48,233 nt of DNA from Bacteroidota bacterium (GCA_025363015.1 JANYEQ010000012.1:1-48233); one strand, 5' to 3'; counted from the stretch's first letter, positions 7,801 to 17,013 are shown. Notes: generated by a model not told the origin, from the sequence alone. Numbers and translations: made by a program.

Positions 7801-8868
7801 ATGTTAAACGAAAAATTAAAATATTTACGCGTAAAAAATAAATTAAAAATAAACGAAGTTGCTTTTATTTTAAACGTTGATTCGTCGCTGGTTAGTCGAT
7901 TTGAAAGTGGCTCAAGGCAACCTACTAAACAACAAATTTTAAAGTTAGAAGAAATTTTTAAAATAAAGCCTAATGAACTACTAAAACAAGCCCTAGCAAA
8001 TGACATTATAAAAAACATAAAAGAATATGCTTACGCAGGTGAAATTTTAAGTATTGTTAGCGAAAACATTAGTGGTTATCAAAAATTATTAAATAAAAAA
8101 GAGAAACAGCACTTACCAGCTAATTTACAAAAAGTATTAAACGAAATTGATGCCATAAAATTTAAAATTGATGCCTTAAAGCCTTTAAATACAATACAAT
8201 TAGAGCGTTTAAACGATTATTTTTTTACTAATTATACCTTTGAAAGTAATAAAATAGAAGGTAATACTTTAACATTACAAGAAACATCGCTTGTTATTAA
8301 AGAAGGTTTAACAATTGGTGGTAAAAGCGTTAGAGAGCATTTAGAGGCAATTAATCATTCAGAAGCTGTAAATTTTATAAATGATATTGCAATAAAAAGT
8401 GAGCACTTAAACGAACGTACTATTAAAGATTTACATTACCTAGTTTTAAAAAGTATACAAACAACTAATGCTGGCAAGTACCGTAGTGTTGAAGTACGAA
8501 TTAGCGGTAGCGAACACTTACCACCAGTTTTTTTTGATGTGCCTTTTAAAATGCAAGAGTTAATTAATTATTATCAACAACAGCATAAAAATTTACATCC
8601 TGTAATTTTAGCAGCAGATATGCACCAAATTTTAGTGGGTATTCATCCCTTTATTGATGGTAATGGCAGAACTAGCCGCTTGTTAATGAATTTAATTTTA
8701 TTACAAAATGGCTACTATATTGCAAATATAAAAGGTAATTTAGCAAGTAAATTGGCATATTATAAAGCTTTAGAAAAAGCGCATGTAAAAGGTAATTTAA
8801 CTGATTTTAGAGTGTTAGTTGCAAAAACGGTTAAGCAGTCGTTAACTGAATTTTATAAATTAATATAA
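7801..8868 (+). CDS. Fic domain protein with N-terminal XRE-type helix-turn-helix
   Basis: A 355-residue protein. Residues about 3-60 form an XRE-like HTH (LKYLRVKNKLKINEVAFIL, then SLVSRFESGSRQPTKQQ). The rest is a class II Fic protein: the inhibitory motif S149-NKI-E153-G154 precedes the Fic core, and the catalytic motif HPFIDGNGRTSR is at 282-293 with all key residues, including the catalytic His282. Fic proteins transfer AMP or other nucleotides to target proteins. The intact inhibitory helix suggests a tightly controlled enzyme. Targets are unknown and no antitoxin gene is adjacent. The start at 7801 is preferred over 7759 because promoter and palindrome lie between them. Confidence 0.9.
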   Translation: MLNEKLKYLRVKNKLKINEVAFILNVDSSLVSRFESGSRQPTKQQILKLEEIFKIKPNELLKQALANDIIKNIKEYAYAGEILSIVSENISGYQKLLNKKEKQHLPANLQKVLNEIDAIKFKIDALKPLNTIQLERLNDYFFTNYTFESNKIEGNTLTLQETSLVIKEGLTIGGKSVREHLEAINHSEAVNFINDIAIKSEHLNERTIKDLHYLVLKSIQTTNAGKYRSVEVRISGSEHLPPVFFDVPFKMQELINYYQQQHKNLHPVILAADMHQILVGIHPFIDGNGRTSRLLMNLILLQNGYYIANIKGNLASKLAYYKALEKAHVKGNLTDFRVLVAKTVKQSLTEFYKLI

Positions 8869-8899
8869 AAATAATTTATAAATAATTTTTATTAATTAA
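8857..8899. terminator. AT-only hairpin between the convergent Fic and hldD genes
   Basis: AATTAATATAAAAATAATT (8858-8876) pairs imperfectly with AATAATTTTTATTAATT (8881-8897), spanning both stop codons. It could end transcription from both sides, but the stem has no GC pairs and two unpaired positions, so support is weak. Confidence 0.3.
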
Positions 8900-9841
8900 G
8901 TAGTTTGCTACGTAATCTTTAACGCCTTCTTCTAAAGTTGTAAATAATTTTTTGTAGCCCGCATTAATTAATTTTTGCATATTGGCTTCTGTAAAGTATT
9001 GATATTTATCACGTATATCAATTGGTGTGTCAATAAATTCAATACTTTCAGGTTTATTTAAAGTTTTAAAAGTAGCTTTTGCTAAATCTAAAAATGGCCT
9101 AGCTGTACCACTTCCTAAATTATAAATGCCATTTTTTGGTTTATTATTAAACAAAAACCAAATCACTTCAGTTACATCTTTTACATATATAAAATCTCGT
9201 AACTGCCCTCCATCGCTATATTTTGGGTTATGCGATTTAAATAGTTTTACCTTTCCTGTTTCTTGTATTTGTTTAAATGCGTGTAAAATAACAGAAGCCA
9301 TTCTGCCTTTATGGTATTCATTAGGCCCATAAACATTAAAAAATTTTAAGCCTTGCCAATGCGGCGGCGCAGTTTTTTGTGTAATTGCCCATTTATCAAA
9401 TTCATTTTTACTATCTCCATAAGGGTTTAAAGGCTTTAATAAATTTAATTTTGTTTCATCATCATCGTAACCAAATTCGCCTAAGCCATAGGTTGCGGCA
9501 CTTGATGCATAAATTAACGCTATATTATTTCGGCTACAAATTTGCCAAATAGCTTTTGTGTAATTTAAATTTAATTCGTTTAACAGCTCTACATTAAATT
9601 CGGCAGTATCTGTTCTTGCACCAATATGAATTACCTGTGTAACAATATTCGTATGTTTTTCAAACCAATCTATAAATTGTTTACGTTCTATTTTTTGATA
9701 AAATGTTTTTAAATTATAATTGGCTTCTTTATTTTCTACTGTAAAATCATCAACCAAAATTAATTCGGTTAATCCTTCGGTATTTAATTTAGAAATTAAA
9801 CAACTTCCAATAAAACCTGCTGCACCTGTTATTACAATCAT
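8876..9841 (-). CDS. hldD: ADP-L-glycero-D-manno-heptose 6-epimerase
   Basis: A 321-residue extended short-chain dehydrogenase that converts ADP-D-glycero- to ADP-L-glycero-manno-heptose for the LPS inner core. Seen: the Rossmann glycine motif ITGAAGFIGS at residues 4-13, LILVDDF (HldD-type), HIGARTDTAEF, YASSAATYG, the active-site NPYGDSKNEFDKW (Tyr-x3-Lys), and LKFFNVYGPNEYHKGRMASV, which is typical of HldD. Length and ends are normal. The -7 box at 9846-9853 lies almost against the ATG, suggesting a leaderless transcript. Other heptose genes are not nearby. Confidence 0.92.
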   Translation of the reverse strand: MIVITGAAGFIGSCLISKLNTEGLTELILVDDFTVENKEANYNLKTFYQKIERKQFIDWFEKHTNIVTQVIHIGARTDTAEFNVELLNELNLNYTKAIWQICSRNNIALIYASSAATYGLGEFGYDDDETKLNLLKPLNPYGDSKNEFDKWAITQKTAPPHWQGLKFFNVYGPNEYHKGRMASVILHAFKQIQETGKVKLFKSHNPKYSDGGQLRDFIYVKDVTEVIWFLFNNKPKNGIYNLGSGTARPFLDLAKATFKTLNKPESIEFIDTPIDIRDKYQYFTEANMQKLINAGYKKLFTTLEEGVKDYVANYLINKNYL

Positions 9842-9845
9842 ACTT

Positions 9846-9853
9846 CAAAAATA
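9846..9853 (-). promoter_or_regulatory. -7 promoter element before hldD
   Basis: The minus strand reads TATTTTTG, an exact TAnnTTTG match only 4 bases before the ATG at 9841. If it is used, transcription would begin at or next to the start codon. No -33 box at normal spacing. Confidence 0.4.
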
Positions 9854-9916
9854 AACATAAAAACAAATATTTGTTTTGTATTTTAATAAATAATTGTAGA
9901 TATTAGTTTGTTAATT

Positions 9917-11692
9917 ATGGAAATAAATCGTGTATTTGATATTTTAGACAAGCTAAAAGCTAATTCTTCTAAAACTGATATTTTAAATTCTAAAGAAAAT
10001 AAAAATTGGGTAAACGTAAGCGTTGATAGCTTTTTTGAAAATACGCAGTTTGTTGCCAGTAGTTTATTGCAATTTAATTTACAAAAAAACGATGTTATTG
10101 CCATTATGGCCAATAACCGCCCTGAGTGGAATTTTGTAGATTATGGTGCCCAACAAATAGGTGTGGTTACAGCACCTATTTATCCAACAATTAGTGAAGC
10201 GGATTTAAAATTTATTTTAAATCATAGCGAAGCAAAACTAATTTTTATTTCAGATAAAGCTATCTATCAAAAATTAGTAGCTATTGAAAGTGAATTGCCT
10301 TACTTAACAACTGTTTTTAGTTTTAATAGTATTGATGGAGTAAAACATTTTTCGGAATTTTTACAAATAGGCAAACAACATTTAGCAACAGAAAAAATTG
10401 CTACAATAAAAACTACAATTATAGAAAACGATTTACTTACTATTCTATATACATCTGGTACTACAGGGGTTCCAAAAGGTGTCATGATTTCTCATAAAAA
10501 TATGCTGAGCAATGTAAAAGCTTGCCAAGATTTTGCACCTTTTAAAACTTCGTGGCGCGCGCTTAGTTTTTTACCATTAAACCATGTGTATGAACGTTTT
10601 TTAAATACACTTTATTTGTTTCATGGCGTTAGTATCTATTATGCCGAAAATTTTGAAACCATTGGCGATAATTGCCGCGAAATACACCCACAAATATTTG
10701 TAGCAGTACCAAGAGTAATTGAACGTGTTTTAGAAAAAATTTGTGCCGCAGGTGATAAGCTTACTGGTTTTAAAAAATATGTGTTTGACTTAAGTATTCG
10801 TTTGGCCGAAAAATATGAATTAAATGGGGCAAATGGAATTTGGTACGAATTACAACGAAAATTATGCGACGTTTTAGTGTATAAAAAATGGCGCGCAGCT
10901 GTGGGTGGAAACATTGTGTGTATTGTAAGTGGTGGTGCTGCTTTAAATACACGCTTAGAGCGTATCTTTTTTTGTGCTAAATTAACAATGTTGCAAGGCT
11001 ATGGTTTAACCGAAACTTGTGTGGTGGTTGCTGTTAACCGTTTTGGTAAAAACGAAATTATGTTTAGTACAGTAGGCCCTATTGTTCAAAATTTAGAAGT
11101 TAAAATTGCAGAAGAAGATGGCGAAATATTAATGCGTGGGCCAAGCTTAATGTTGGGTTATTATAAAAACCCCCAAGCAACTAAAGAGGTAATTGATAGT
11201 GAAGGATGGTTTCATACGGGCGATGTTGGACAATTTATAAATAATAAGTTTTTAAAAATTACTGATCGTAAAAAAGAAATTTTTAAAAACAGTGCAGGCA
11301 AATACATTTCACCAATTATGCTAGAAAACAAATTAAAAGAAAATAAATACGTAGAGCAATGTATGGTAGTGGGTGAAGGACAAAAATTTGTTTCGGCTAT
11401 TATTATTCCATCGTTTACAAATTTTAAAGAGTATTGTACAAATAATAATATTGAGTGGCTTGATAATGCAACCATGTTAAATAACGAAGAATTAAAAAAA
11501 TTAATAACCAATCATATTAAAGTACTCAATCAAACCTTAGCACCACACGAACAGCTAAAACGCTGCGAACTAATTAATGCTAATTGGACAGTTGAAGGCG
11601 GCGAAATTACACCCAAGTTAAGCTTAAAACGAAAAATAATTATAGAAAAACATCTTCAAACAATAAACAAAATTTTTTTAGTAGAGGCTTAG
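9917..11692 (+). CDS. AMP-dependent acyl-CoA synthetase (long-chain fatty acid-CoA ligase type)
   Basis: A 591-residue adenylate-forming enzyme that activates a fatty acid with ATP and joins it to CoA. Seen: the P-loop-like TILYTSGTTGVPKGVMISHKN near residues 173-193, LSFLPLNHVYER, the MLQGYGLTETC motif, EGWFHTGDVGQF, and KITDRKKEIFKNSAGKYISP containing the hinge. The Ser-Lys stretch near the C terminus (TPKLSLKRKIIIEKH) holds the likely catalytic Lys region. The length fits the bacterial/plant-like FadD branch. I use the ATG at 9917; an upstream TTG at 9908 adds only three residues. It ends 2 bases before the convergent deacetylase-like gene. Confidence 0.92.
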   Translation: MEINRVFDILDKLKANSSKTDILNSKENKNWVNVSVDSFFENTQFVASSLLQFNLQKNDVIAIMANNRPEWNFVDYGAQQIGVVTAPIYPTISEADLKFILNHSEAKLIFISDKAIYQKLVAIESELPYLTTVFSFNSIDGVKHFSEFLQIGKQHLATEKIATIKTTIIENDLLTILYTSGTTGVPKGVMISHKNMLSNVKACQDFAPFKTSWRALSFLPLNHVYERFLNTLYLFHGVSIYYAENFETIGDNCREIHPQIFVAVPRVIERVLEKICAAGDKLTGFKKYVFDLSIRLAEKYELNGANGIWYELQRKLCDVLVYKKWRAAVGGNIVCIVSGGAALNTRLERIFFCAKLTMLQGYGLTETCVVVAVNRFGKNEIMFSTVGPIVQNLEVKIAEEDGEILMRGPSLMLGYYKNPQATKEVIDSEGWFHTGDVGQFINNKFLKITDRKKEIFKNSAGKYISPIMLENKLKENKYVEQCMVVGEGQKFVSAIIIPSFTNFKEYCTNNNIEWLDNATMLNNEELKKLITNHIKVLNQTLAPHEQLKRCELINANWTVEGGEITPKLSLKRKIIIEKHLQTINKIFLVEA

Positions 11693-11694
11693 TT

Positions 11695-12993
11695 TTACGA
11701 AGTACATTTTTTTAAAAATTCAATGTAAAACTTTTTTATTTTATCATCAAAGGTATCGTTATGAAATATGGATATTAATTGTCCATTATACTTTTTTACT
11801 TCGTTAATTAATGGAACTGCTAATTCTAATAAGTTTTTATTTTCTATTTTAGAATAATAAATTAATGTACTTTCGGCAATACAAAATGGATGTATAATTA
11901 AAGGCGTAACTTGTTCATCATCTAAATTATACCAATTATAAGCATAACAATACGAGGCTCTAAAACCGTTGTAATTGGTGTAACCCATACTGTAATCTTC
12001 AATAATACCTGCTTGCAACAGTATTTTGTATGTATTTGGAAAATTTAAAACCGAAAAATGTTGCCGGCTTTTACGAATATTTTTATGTGTAATAGTAGAG
12101 AGTCTATTTATTTCAATTTTTAATTGTTGTATATTTTCTCTCGAACCATAAGAGGGATGAACACCCACCATACTATAATCGGCAATACTTTTTATTAAGG
12201 TTTGAAAACGCAAGTTTGTAGCCGAATGATTTTTATCGTTTACACCATAATCACCCAATAAAAAAAAGTAAATGCTATTAATATTTAATGCGTTATGGGT
12301 ATCAATTAAAAAGCTATAACAATCAAAAGGGTCGGTAGTTTTTTTTAAAATCACCTTGGTTCTTTCATGAATAGATTTAAAATTTTTAGCAATTAAATCG
12401 CTTACATATCCTGCTAATGTTCTTACAAAGCCTTTGTATTTATATTTAAAAGCATTATCAATATCTAAACTCGATAAAAAAGTATATGTTTTTGGTTTAA
12501 ACTCAAGTGCAGCATTTATGTTTAATAAAAGCGTTTTTAACTCTGCAAGCCATTTATTTACTAATGGTTTATTAATAAAATTATATTGGTAGGCTAAACT
12601 CGATTTAAAATTAAATCTATTATGCTTATCTATTTTATGAGGTAAATATTCCTCGTAGCGGCTTAATAGCCAAAACGTAGCGCCAAATATATCAAAAGGT
12701 ATTTGTAAACCAGATGTTTTAAAAAATATTTTTTCGAATTGCTCATGTGTATTTATTTCTACCAAATAATCTTTTATGCCAAAGTCAAATAAAATGGCAT
12801 GTGGTTTTATTTGTAAGCAATTTTCAATGGTAGTTTCAGAGTAATTTAGCTTTAAACCCACTGTATTTTTAAATTTTTCAATATCAAAAATTAATTTATA
12901 ATTAATTCCCAAACCCTCATTAAATAAGGTGTTTAAACAATACGTTAAACGGTTGCTACTTTTTGGGCTGTATATAACAATGGCATTAATCAT
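11695..12993 (-). CDS. polysaccharide deacetylase-like protein
   Basis: A 432-residue protein without an obvious signal peptide. The C-terminal half resembles the NodB-type carbohydrate esterase fold: SSLDIDNAF with D177 and D179 fits the metal-binding Asp motif, VGVHPSYGS with H279 fits the H-x(3)-S/T region, and RQHFSVLNFPNTYKILLQAGIIEDYSMGY resembles the later motif. The N-terminal half (LSRYEEYLPHKIDKHNRF) is a conserved companion domain seen in Bacteroidota relatives. The substrate is unknown; a role in cell-surface polysaccharide is an inference. The start is set at the ATG at 12993 (MINAIVIYSP). A GTG at 13005 would add four residues. Confidence 0.72.
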   Translation of the reverse strand: MINAIVIYSPKSSNRLTYCLNTLFNEGLGINYKLIFDIEKFKNTVGLKLNYSETTIENCLQIKPHAILFDFGIKDYLVEINTHEQFEKIFFKTSGLQIPFDIFGATFWLLSRYEEYLPHKIDKHNRFNFKSSLAYQYNFINKPLVNKWLAELKTLLLNINAALEFKPKTYTFLSSLDIDNAFKYKYKGFVRTLAGYVSDLIAKNFKSIHERTKVILKKTTDPFDCYSFLIDTHNALNINSIYFFLLGDYGVNDKNHSATNLRFQTLIKSIADYSMVGVHPSYGSRENIQQLKIEINRLSTITHKNIRKSRQHFSVLNFPNTYKILLQAGIIEDYSMGYTNYNGFRASYCYAYNWYNLDDEQVTPLIIHPFCIAESTLIYYSKIENKNLLELAVPLINEVKKYNGQLISIFHNDTFDDKIKKFYIEFLKKCTS

Positions 12994-13104
12994 GCTAAGG
13001 TACACAATCCATTAATACTTAAAATTTTGGTCTTAAATAATTATTGCCAAAGCAATGTTAATTGCTTAAATTCACATTTTAAAACTGTAAAAAAAACTAT
13101 TTAT

Positions 13105-15276
13105 ATGAAGAAGTTAATTTTAGTAATTGCTTTAATTCCAACTTTATTTTTTGCACAACAAAAAATCACTTTAGAAGATATTTGGATTAAGCGTGTGTTT
13201 TTGCCAAAAGAGGCTGATGGCTTTAATGTAATGAATGACGGCTTACATTATGTAGATATTGAACAAATTGCAGGGCAAAATGTATTGTGTCAATACGAAA
13301 TTAAATCGGGCAAAAAAATAAAAGAATTAGTAAATGCCAGCGATATAAAATTTAATAATAAAACTTTAGATTTAACGACTTACCAATTTAGTCCAAACGA
13401 AGATAAATTACTATTGTTTGAAGCTAAAGAAAACGTATATCGCCGCTCACCAAAGGCAAATTATTTTATTTATGATATTGCCACAAAAAAAATAGTAGAA
13501 TTATGCGATAAAGGCAAGCAATTTTTTCCGCTATTTGCGCCTGATGGCATACAAATTGCATTTGTACGCGAAAACAATTTATATATAAAAAATTTAAACA
13601 CGGGCTTAGAAGTTGCCGTAACTACTGATGGTGAATATAATAAAATTAAAAACGGTTGGGGCGATTGGGTGTATGAAGAAGAATTTAGCAAAGCCGATTA
13701 TTTTGATTGGAGCAGCAATAGTCAATATTTAGCCTATGTTAAGTTTGATGAAACAACTGTAAAAGAATACAGCATGGATACATATAATGGAAATTTGTAC
13801 CCAGATAAAGTAACGTTTAAATATCCAAAAGCAGGAGAGGACAACTCAAAAGTGTCGGTACATGTTTACGATGTAATTGGCGTTAAAACTACTACAGTTG
13901 ATATTGGTAGTGATAATGATATTTATATACCACGCATACAATTTACCAATAATCCTTTGGTTTTAGCGGTTCAGCGTTTAAATCGTTTACAAAATAAATT
14001 AGATTTAATTTTTGCTGATGCCATTGGTGGTAAAGGCATTAGCGTGTTTACCAACGAAGCCAAAACCTATATTGATATTACTGACGACCTTACTTTTGTT
14101 GGTAACAAAGGCTTTATTATTAGCCACGAAGGCGATAACTATAACCACTTATATTATTACGATATTACAGGAAAGCTTATCAATCAAATCACCAAAGGTA
14201 ATTGGGATGTTGATGAATTTAAAGGTTTTGATGAAGTAACTAATACGTTGTATTATACCAGCACTGAAAATGGCGCTATAAACCGTGATGTTTACAGCAT
14301 TAAATTAAATGGTAAGGATAAAAAACGCTTATCGCCAAAAGACGGGTTTAATAATTTCGATTTTACAAATGGCTATAAATATTATGTATCTGAATACAGC
14401 AATGCTAACACACCACCCGTATTTGAATTATGTGATATAAAAGGTACTACTATAAAAGTGCTACAGGATAATGCAGATTTAAAAAACAGATTAAAAAATT
14501 ACAATTTATCGCCACGTACATTTTTTAAATTTAAAACAAGCGAAGGTATTGAACTAAACGGCTTTATGCAAAAGCCTCATAATTTTGACTCCACAAAAAA
14601 ATACCCTGTGTATATGTATGCGTATAATGGGCCTGGTAGCAACGAGTGTAACAATACTTACGATTCTTATGAATACGCTTGGCATAATTTATTAAATCAA
14701 GAAGGTTATGTGGTAGTGTGTGTAGATGGGCGTGGTACTATGGGGCGTGGACGAGAATTTAAGCACAGCACCTATATGCAGTTGGGTAAATTAGAAACCA
14801 TAGATCAAATTGAAACTGCAAAATATTTAGGCAGTTTATCATACGTTGATAAAACACGTATTGGTTTCCAAGGTTGGAGCTACGGTGGCTATATGGCCGC
14901 ATTAATGATTAGTAAAGGAGCCGATGTAATTAAGGCCGCTATTTCGGTAGCGCCCGTAACCAATTGGAAGTATTACGATAATATTTATACCGAACGTTTT
15001 TTACGCAAACCACAAGATAATAAAAGTGGTTACGAAGATAATTCACCCACCAATTTTGTAAAAAATATAAAAGGTAAATTTTTATTAATACACGGCGCTG
15101 CCGATGATAATGTGCATTTACAAAATAGTATGGAGTTAGCTGCAGCTATGGTAAAAAATAATATACAGTTTGATTTTATGGTGTATCCCAACAAAAACCA
15201 TGGTATTAGCGATGCGGTAACGAAACGTTTGCACGTATATACTAAAATATTAAAATTTGTAAAAGAAAATTTATAA
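13105..15276 (+). CDS. S9 family peptidase, dipeptidyl peptidase IV type
   Basis: A 723-residue exported serine peptidase. A signal peptide (MKKLILVIALIPTLFFAQQ) is followed by a beta-propeller domain (about 30-490) with SGKKIKEL, YRRSPKANYFIYDI and GWGDWVYEEEF (the Glu-Glu motif that binds the substrate amino terminus in DPP IV). The alpha/beta-hydrolase domain follows. The catalytic triad is visible: Ser592 in GWSYGGYMA, Asp667/668 in GAADDNVH, and His699 in NKNHGI. It probably removes dipeptides from periplasmic peptides. I choose the ATG at 13105 because the longer frame back to 13027 lacks a signal sequence at its N terminus. The sirtuin gene follows after 6 bases. Confidence 0.92.
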   Translation: MKKLILVIALIPTLFFAQQKITLEDIWIKRVFLPKEADGFNVMNDGLHYVDIEQIAGQNVLCQYEIKSGKKIKELVNASDIKFNNKTLDLTTYQFSPNEDKLLLFEAKENVYRRSPKANYFIYDIATKKIVELCDKGKQFFPLFAPDGIQIAFVRENNLYIKNLNTGLEVAVTTDGEYNKIKNGWGDWVYEEEFSKADYFDWSSNSQYLAYVKFDETTVKEYSMDTYNGNLYPDKVTFKYPKAGEDNSKVSVHVYDVIGVKTTTVDIGSDNDIYIPRIQFTNNPLVLAVQRLNRLQNKLDLIFADAIGGKGISVFTNEAKTYIDITDDLTFVGNKGFIISHEGDNYNHLYYYDITGKLINQITKGNWDVDEFKGFDEVTNTLYYTSTENGAINRDVYSIKLNGKDKKRLSPKDGFNNFDFTNGYKYYVSEYSNANTPPVFELCDIKGTTIKVLQDNADLKNRLKNYNLSPRTFFKFKTSEGIELNGFMQKPHNFDSTKKYPVYMYAYNGPGSNECNNTYDSYEYAWHNLLNQEGYVVVCVDGRGTMGRGREFKHSTYMQLGKLETIDQIETAKYLGSLSYVDKTRIGFQGWSYGGYMAALMISKGADVIKAAISVAPVTNWKYYDNIYTERFLRKPQDNKSGYEDNSPTNFVKNIKGKFLLIHGAADDNVHLQNSMELAAAMVKNNIQFDFMVYPNKNHGISDAVTKRLHVYTKILKFVKENL

Positions 15277-15282
15277 CACACA

Positions 15283-15981
15283 ATGGCTAAAAAACGTTTG
15301 GTTATTTTTACAGGAGCTGGTGTTAGCGCCGAAAGTGGTATTAAAACTTTTCGCGATAGTGGAGGCTTATGGGAAGAATTTAAAATTGAAGATGTAGCAA
15401 CTCCCGAAGCTTGGAATAAAAATAAAGAATTAGTATTACATTTTTATAACCAACGCCGCAAACAAGTAATGGAAGCTAAACCAAATGCTATGCATAGTTT
15501 TTTAGCCGATTTACAAAAAACGTTTGATACCCATATTATTACTCAAAATATTGATGATTTGCATGAGCGGGCGGGTAGTAAAAAAGTACTGCATTTGCAT
15601 GGCGAAATTATGAAAGCTCGAAGTTCGGTTTATGAAACATTAATTTATCCATTAAAAAAAGCCAACATTTTGTTAGGCGAAAAATGCGAAAAAGGCTCGC
15701 AACTACGCCCGCATATTGTGTGGTTTGGCGAAATGGTTCCCGAAATGGAAAATGCCTACGCTATTGCCGAAAAAGCTGATTTGTTTGTAGTTATTGGCAC
15801 ATCGTTAAATGTATATCCTGCAGCAGGTTTGCTAAGTTATGTAAGTGCACATACACCCAAATGGCTTATAGACCCTAGCGATTTTAATTTAGATTACATT
15901 AAAGGCTTAAAACACATCAAGCAAACAGCAGTAAATGGTGTTGCAGAATTAAAAATAGAATTGATGGGTAAGATTAATTAA
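15283..15981 (+). CDS. cobB: NAD-dependent protein deacylase, sirtuin (Sir2/CobB family)
   Basis: A 232-residue sirtuin that removes acyl groups from lysines using NAD. Seen: GAGVSAESGIKTFRDSGGLW, TQNIDDLHERAGS, the catalytic His106 in LHLHGEI, HIVWFGEMVPEM and VIGTSLNVYPAAGL. Tyr55 and Arg58 (FYNQRR) match the Y-x-x-R pair that marks class III sirtuins, which prefer succinyl and other acidic acyl groups. Odd point: the zinc-binding Cys tetrad of CobB is missing. The region after HGE reads IMKARSSVYETL and only one cysteine remains (EKCEKG). It lies 6 bases after the peptidase gene, likely in one transcript, and its stop overlaps the convergent gene by 8 bases. Confidence 0.92.
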   Translation: MAKKRLVIFTGAGVSAESGIKTFRDSGGLWEEFKIEDVATPEAWNKNKELVLHFYNQRRKQVMEAKPNAMHSFLADLQKTFDTHIITQNIDDLHERAGSKKVLHLHGEIMKARSSVYETLIYPLKKANILLGEKCEKGSQLRPHIVWFGEMVPEMENAYAIAEKADLFVVIGTSLNVYPAAGLLSYVSAHTPKWLIDPSDFNLDYIKGLKHIKQTAVNGVAELKIELMGKIN

Positions 15982-16441
15982 CCGAGGCGTAATTTTTTGT
16001 GCTTACAATGGTTCCGTTTTCGTCCCAATTAGTCCAAACACCAGTTTTAGAGCCATTTTCGTAATTCATTTCAAAACGTTTTTTACCTGTTTCGTCGTAA
16101 ACTAACCATGTACCTGTTTTTTTACCTAAGTTATAAAATGCAATAGCCGATGTGGTGCCGTTTTCGTTATAACGTATCCATTGTTTATCTTTTTGTCCGT
16201 TCTCAAAAACGCCGCTTTCCATTAATTTACCCGATGCGTAGTAATAATTAGCTGTGCCAGATATTATGCCCTCTTTAACGGCTAACTCATTTTTAATATT
16301 ATTTTTAATAGAGGTAATGGTGCCTGTAAATAAGCCACCTTCACTATCTATGTACAAACCTTTGTCGTTTAATTGCTGTGCATTTACTATAGTAAATGAT
16401 GCTAAAACTGCTAAACATAAAATCATCTTTTTCATAACCAT
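15974..16441 (-). CDS. exported MORN-repeat-variant protein
   Basis: A 155-residue protein with a signal peptide (MKKMILCLAVLASFTIVNAQQ) followed by tandem repeats of about 22 residues of the MORN-variant/YwqK type: YYYASGKLMESGVFENGQKD, IRYNENGTTSAIAFYNLGKK, VYDETGKKRFEMNYENGSK and NWDENGTIVSTKNY. Such repeats are common in Bacteroidota, and automatic annotation often calls them an antitoxin although no toxin is present here. The role is unknown. The first ATG is at 16441, and a second two codons later is equally good. A consensus -7 element lies at 16476-16483. Confidence 0.75.
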   Translation of the reverse strand: MVMKKMILCLAVLASFTIVNAQQLNDKGLYIDSEGGLFTGTITSIKNNIKNELAVKEGIISGTANYYYASGKLMESGVFENGQKDKQWIRYNENGTTSAIAFYNLGKKTGTWLVYDETGKKRFEMNYENGSKTGVWTNWDENGTIVSTKNYASVN

Positions 16442-16475
16442 AGTTTTTAAAAGTTAAACAACTAATTTCTTAATA

Positions 16476-16483
16476 CAAATGTA
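16476..16483 (-). promoter_or_regulatory. -7 promoter element before the MORN-type gene
   Basis: The minus strand reads TACATTTG, an exact TAnnTTTG match 34 bases before the ATG at 16441. No -33 box at 19-21 bases. Confidence 0.4.
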
Positions 16484-16592
16484 TTAAATTAACTATTAGG
16501 AAATGTTAAAGTAACTAAATATTAACATTAACTTAACTTTTAAAACTAAAAAAAAGAATATTGTGTTGATAATAAGGCAATTACAGCTAATT

Positions 16593-16913
16593 TTAAAGCG
16601 CCGTTAAGGATAAATCAGTAAACATACCAATTTTGTTAGAAGTAAGTTCTAACGTTTGAAAGCCAATGGTTTCAATAGAGAGTGAATAAGTTTTATCGGT
16701 TTTAATGGTAATTTTAAAATTACCGTCTAAATCACTAAAAAATGTTTCACCAGTTTCTTTAATAATAAGTTTGGCACCAGCAAGCTCTTCGCCATTGGTA
16801 GTAGTAATTTTACCACTTAATGTTTTAGTTGCTACTTTTTCTTTATCGTTATTGTTAGCCACCAACGATACATTTAAAGTTAACATTAACGCTATATATA
16901 GTACATACTTCAT
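16593..16913 (-). CDS. exported carboxypeptidase-regulatory-like domain protein
   Basis: A 106-residue protein with an N-terminal signal segment (MKYVLYIALMLTLNVSLVA) and then one beta-sandwich domain: LSGKITTTNGEELAGAKLIIKETGETFFSDLDGNFKITI followed by YSLSIETIGFQTLEL. This is the CarboxypepD_reg-like/CNA-B-type module found at the N terminus of TonB-dependent receptors, here standing alone. It is probably periplasmic. The stand-alone form could be a complete small gene, as short paralogues occur in this phylum; no receptor gene follows. Confidence 0.72.
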   Translation of the reverse strand: MKYVLYIALMLTLNVSLVANNNDKEKVATKTLSGKITTTNGEELAGAKLIIKETGETFFSDLDGNFKITIKTDKTYSLSIETIGFQTLELTSNKIGMFTDLSLTAL

Positions 16914-17005
16914 TACTGTAAAATTAAACCAACAATTTTTAATTAATATTACATGAATGTTACCAAATTATTAAGCCTTAACTGTTAGGTATTTTTTAAA
17001 TTTAG

Positions 17006-17013
17006 TACCTTTA
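17006..17013 (+). promoter_or_regulatory. near-consensus -7 element before trmD
   Basis: TACCTTTA differs from TAnnTTTG only at the last base and ends 4 bases before the trmD ATG at 17018, which would give a leaderless mRNA. No -33 box was seen. Confidence 0.3.

Noticed and set aside
7801-8868. Fic toxin with separate antitoxin
   Set aside because: The inhibitory motif is inside the same protein and no small partner gene is adjacent, so a two-gene module is not supported.
13027-13104. N-terminal extension of the S9 peptidase
   Set aside because: It would bury the clear signal peptide beginning at 13105.
15974-16441. Antitoxin of a toxin-antitoxin system (usual automatic label for these repeats)
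   Set aside because: It is exported, built of MORN-variant repeats and has no toxin partner next to it.
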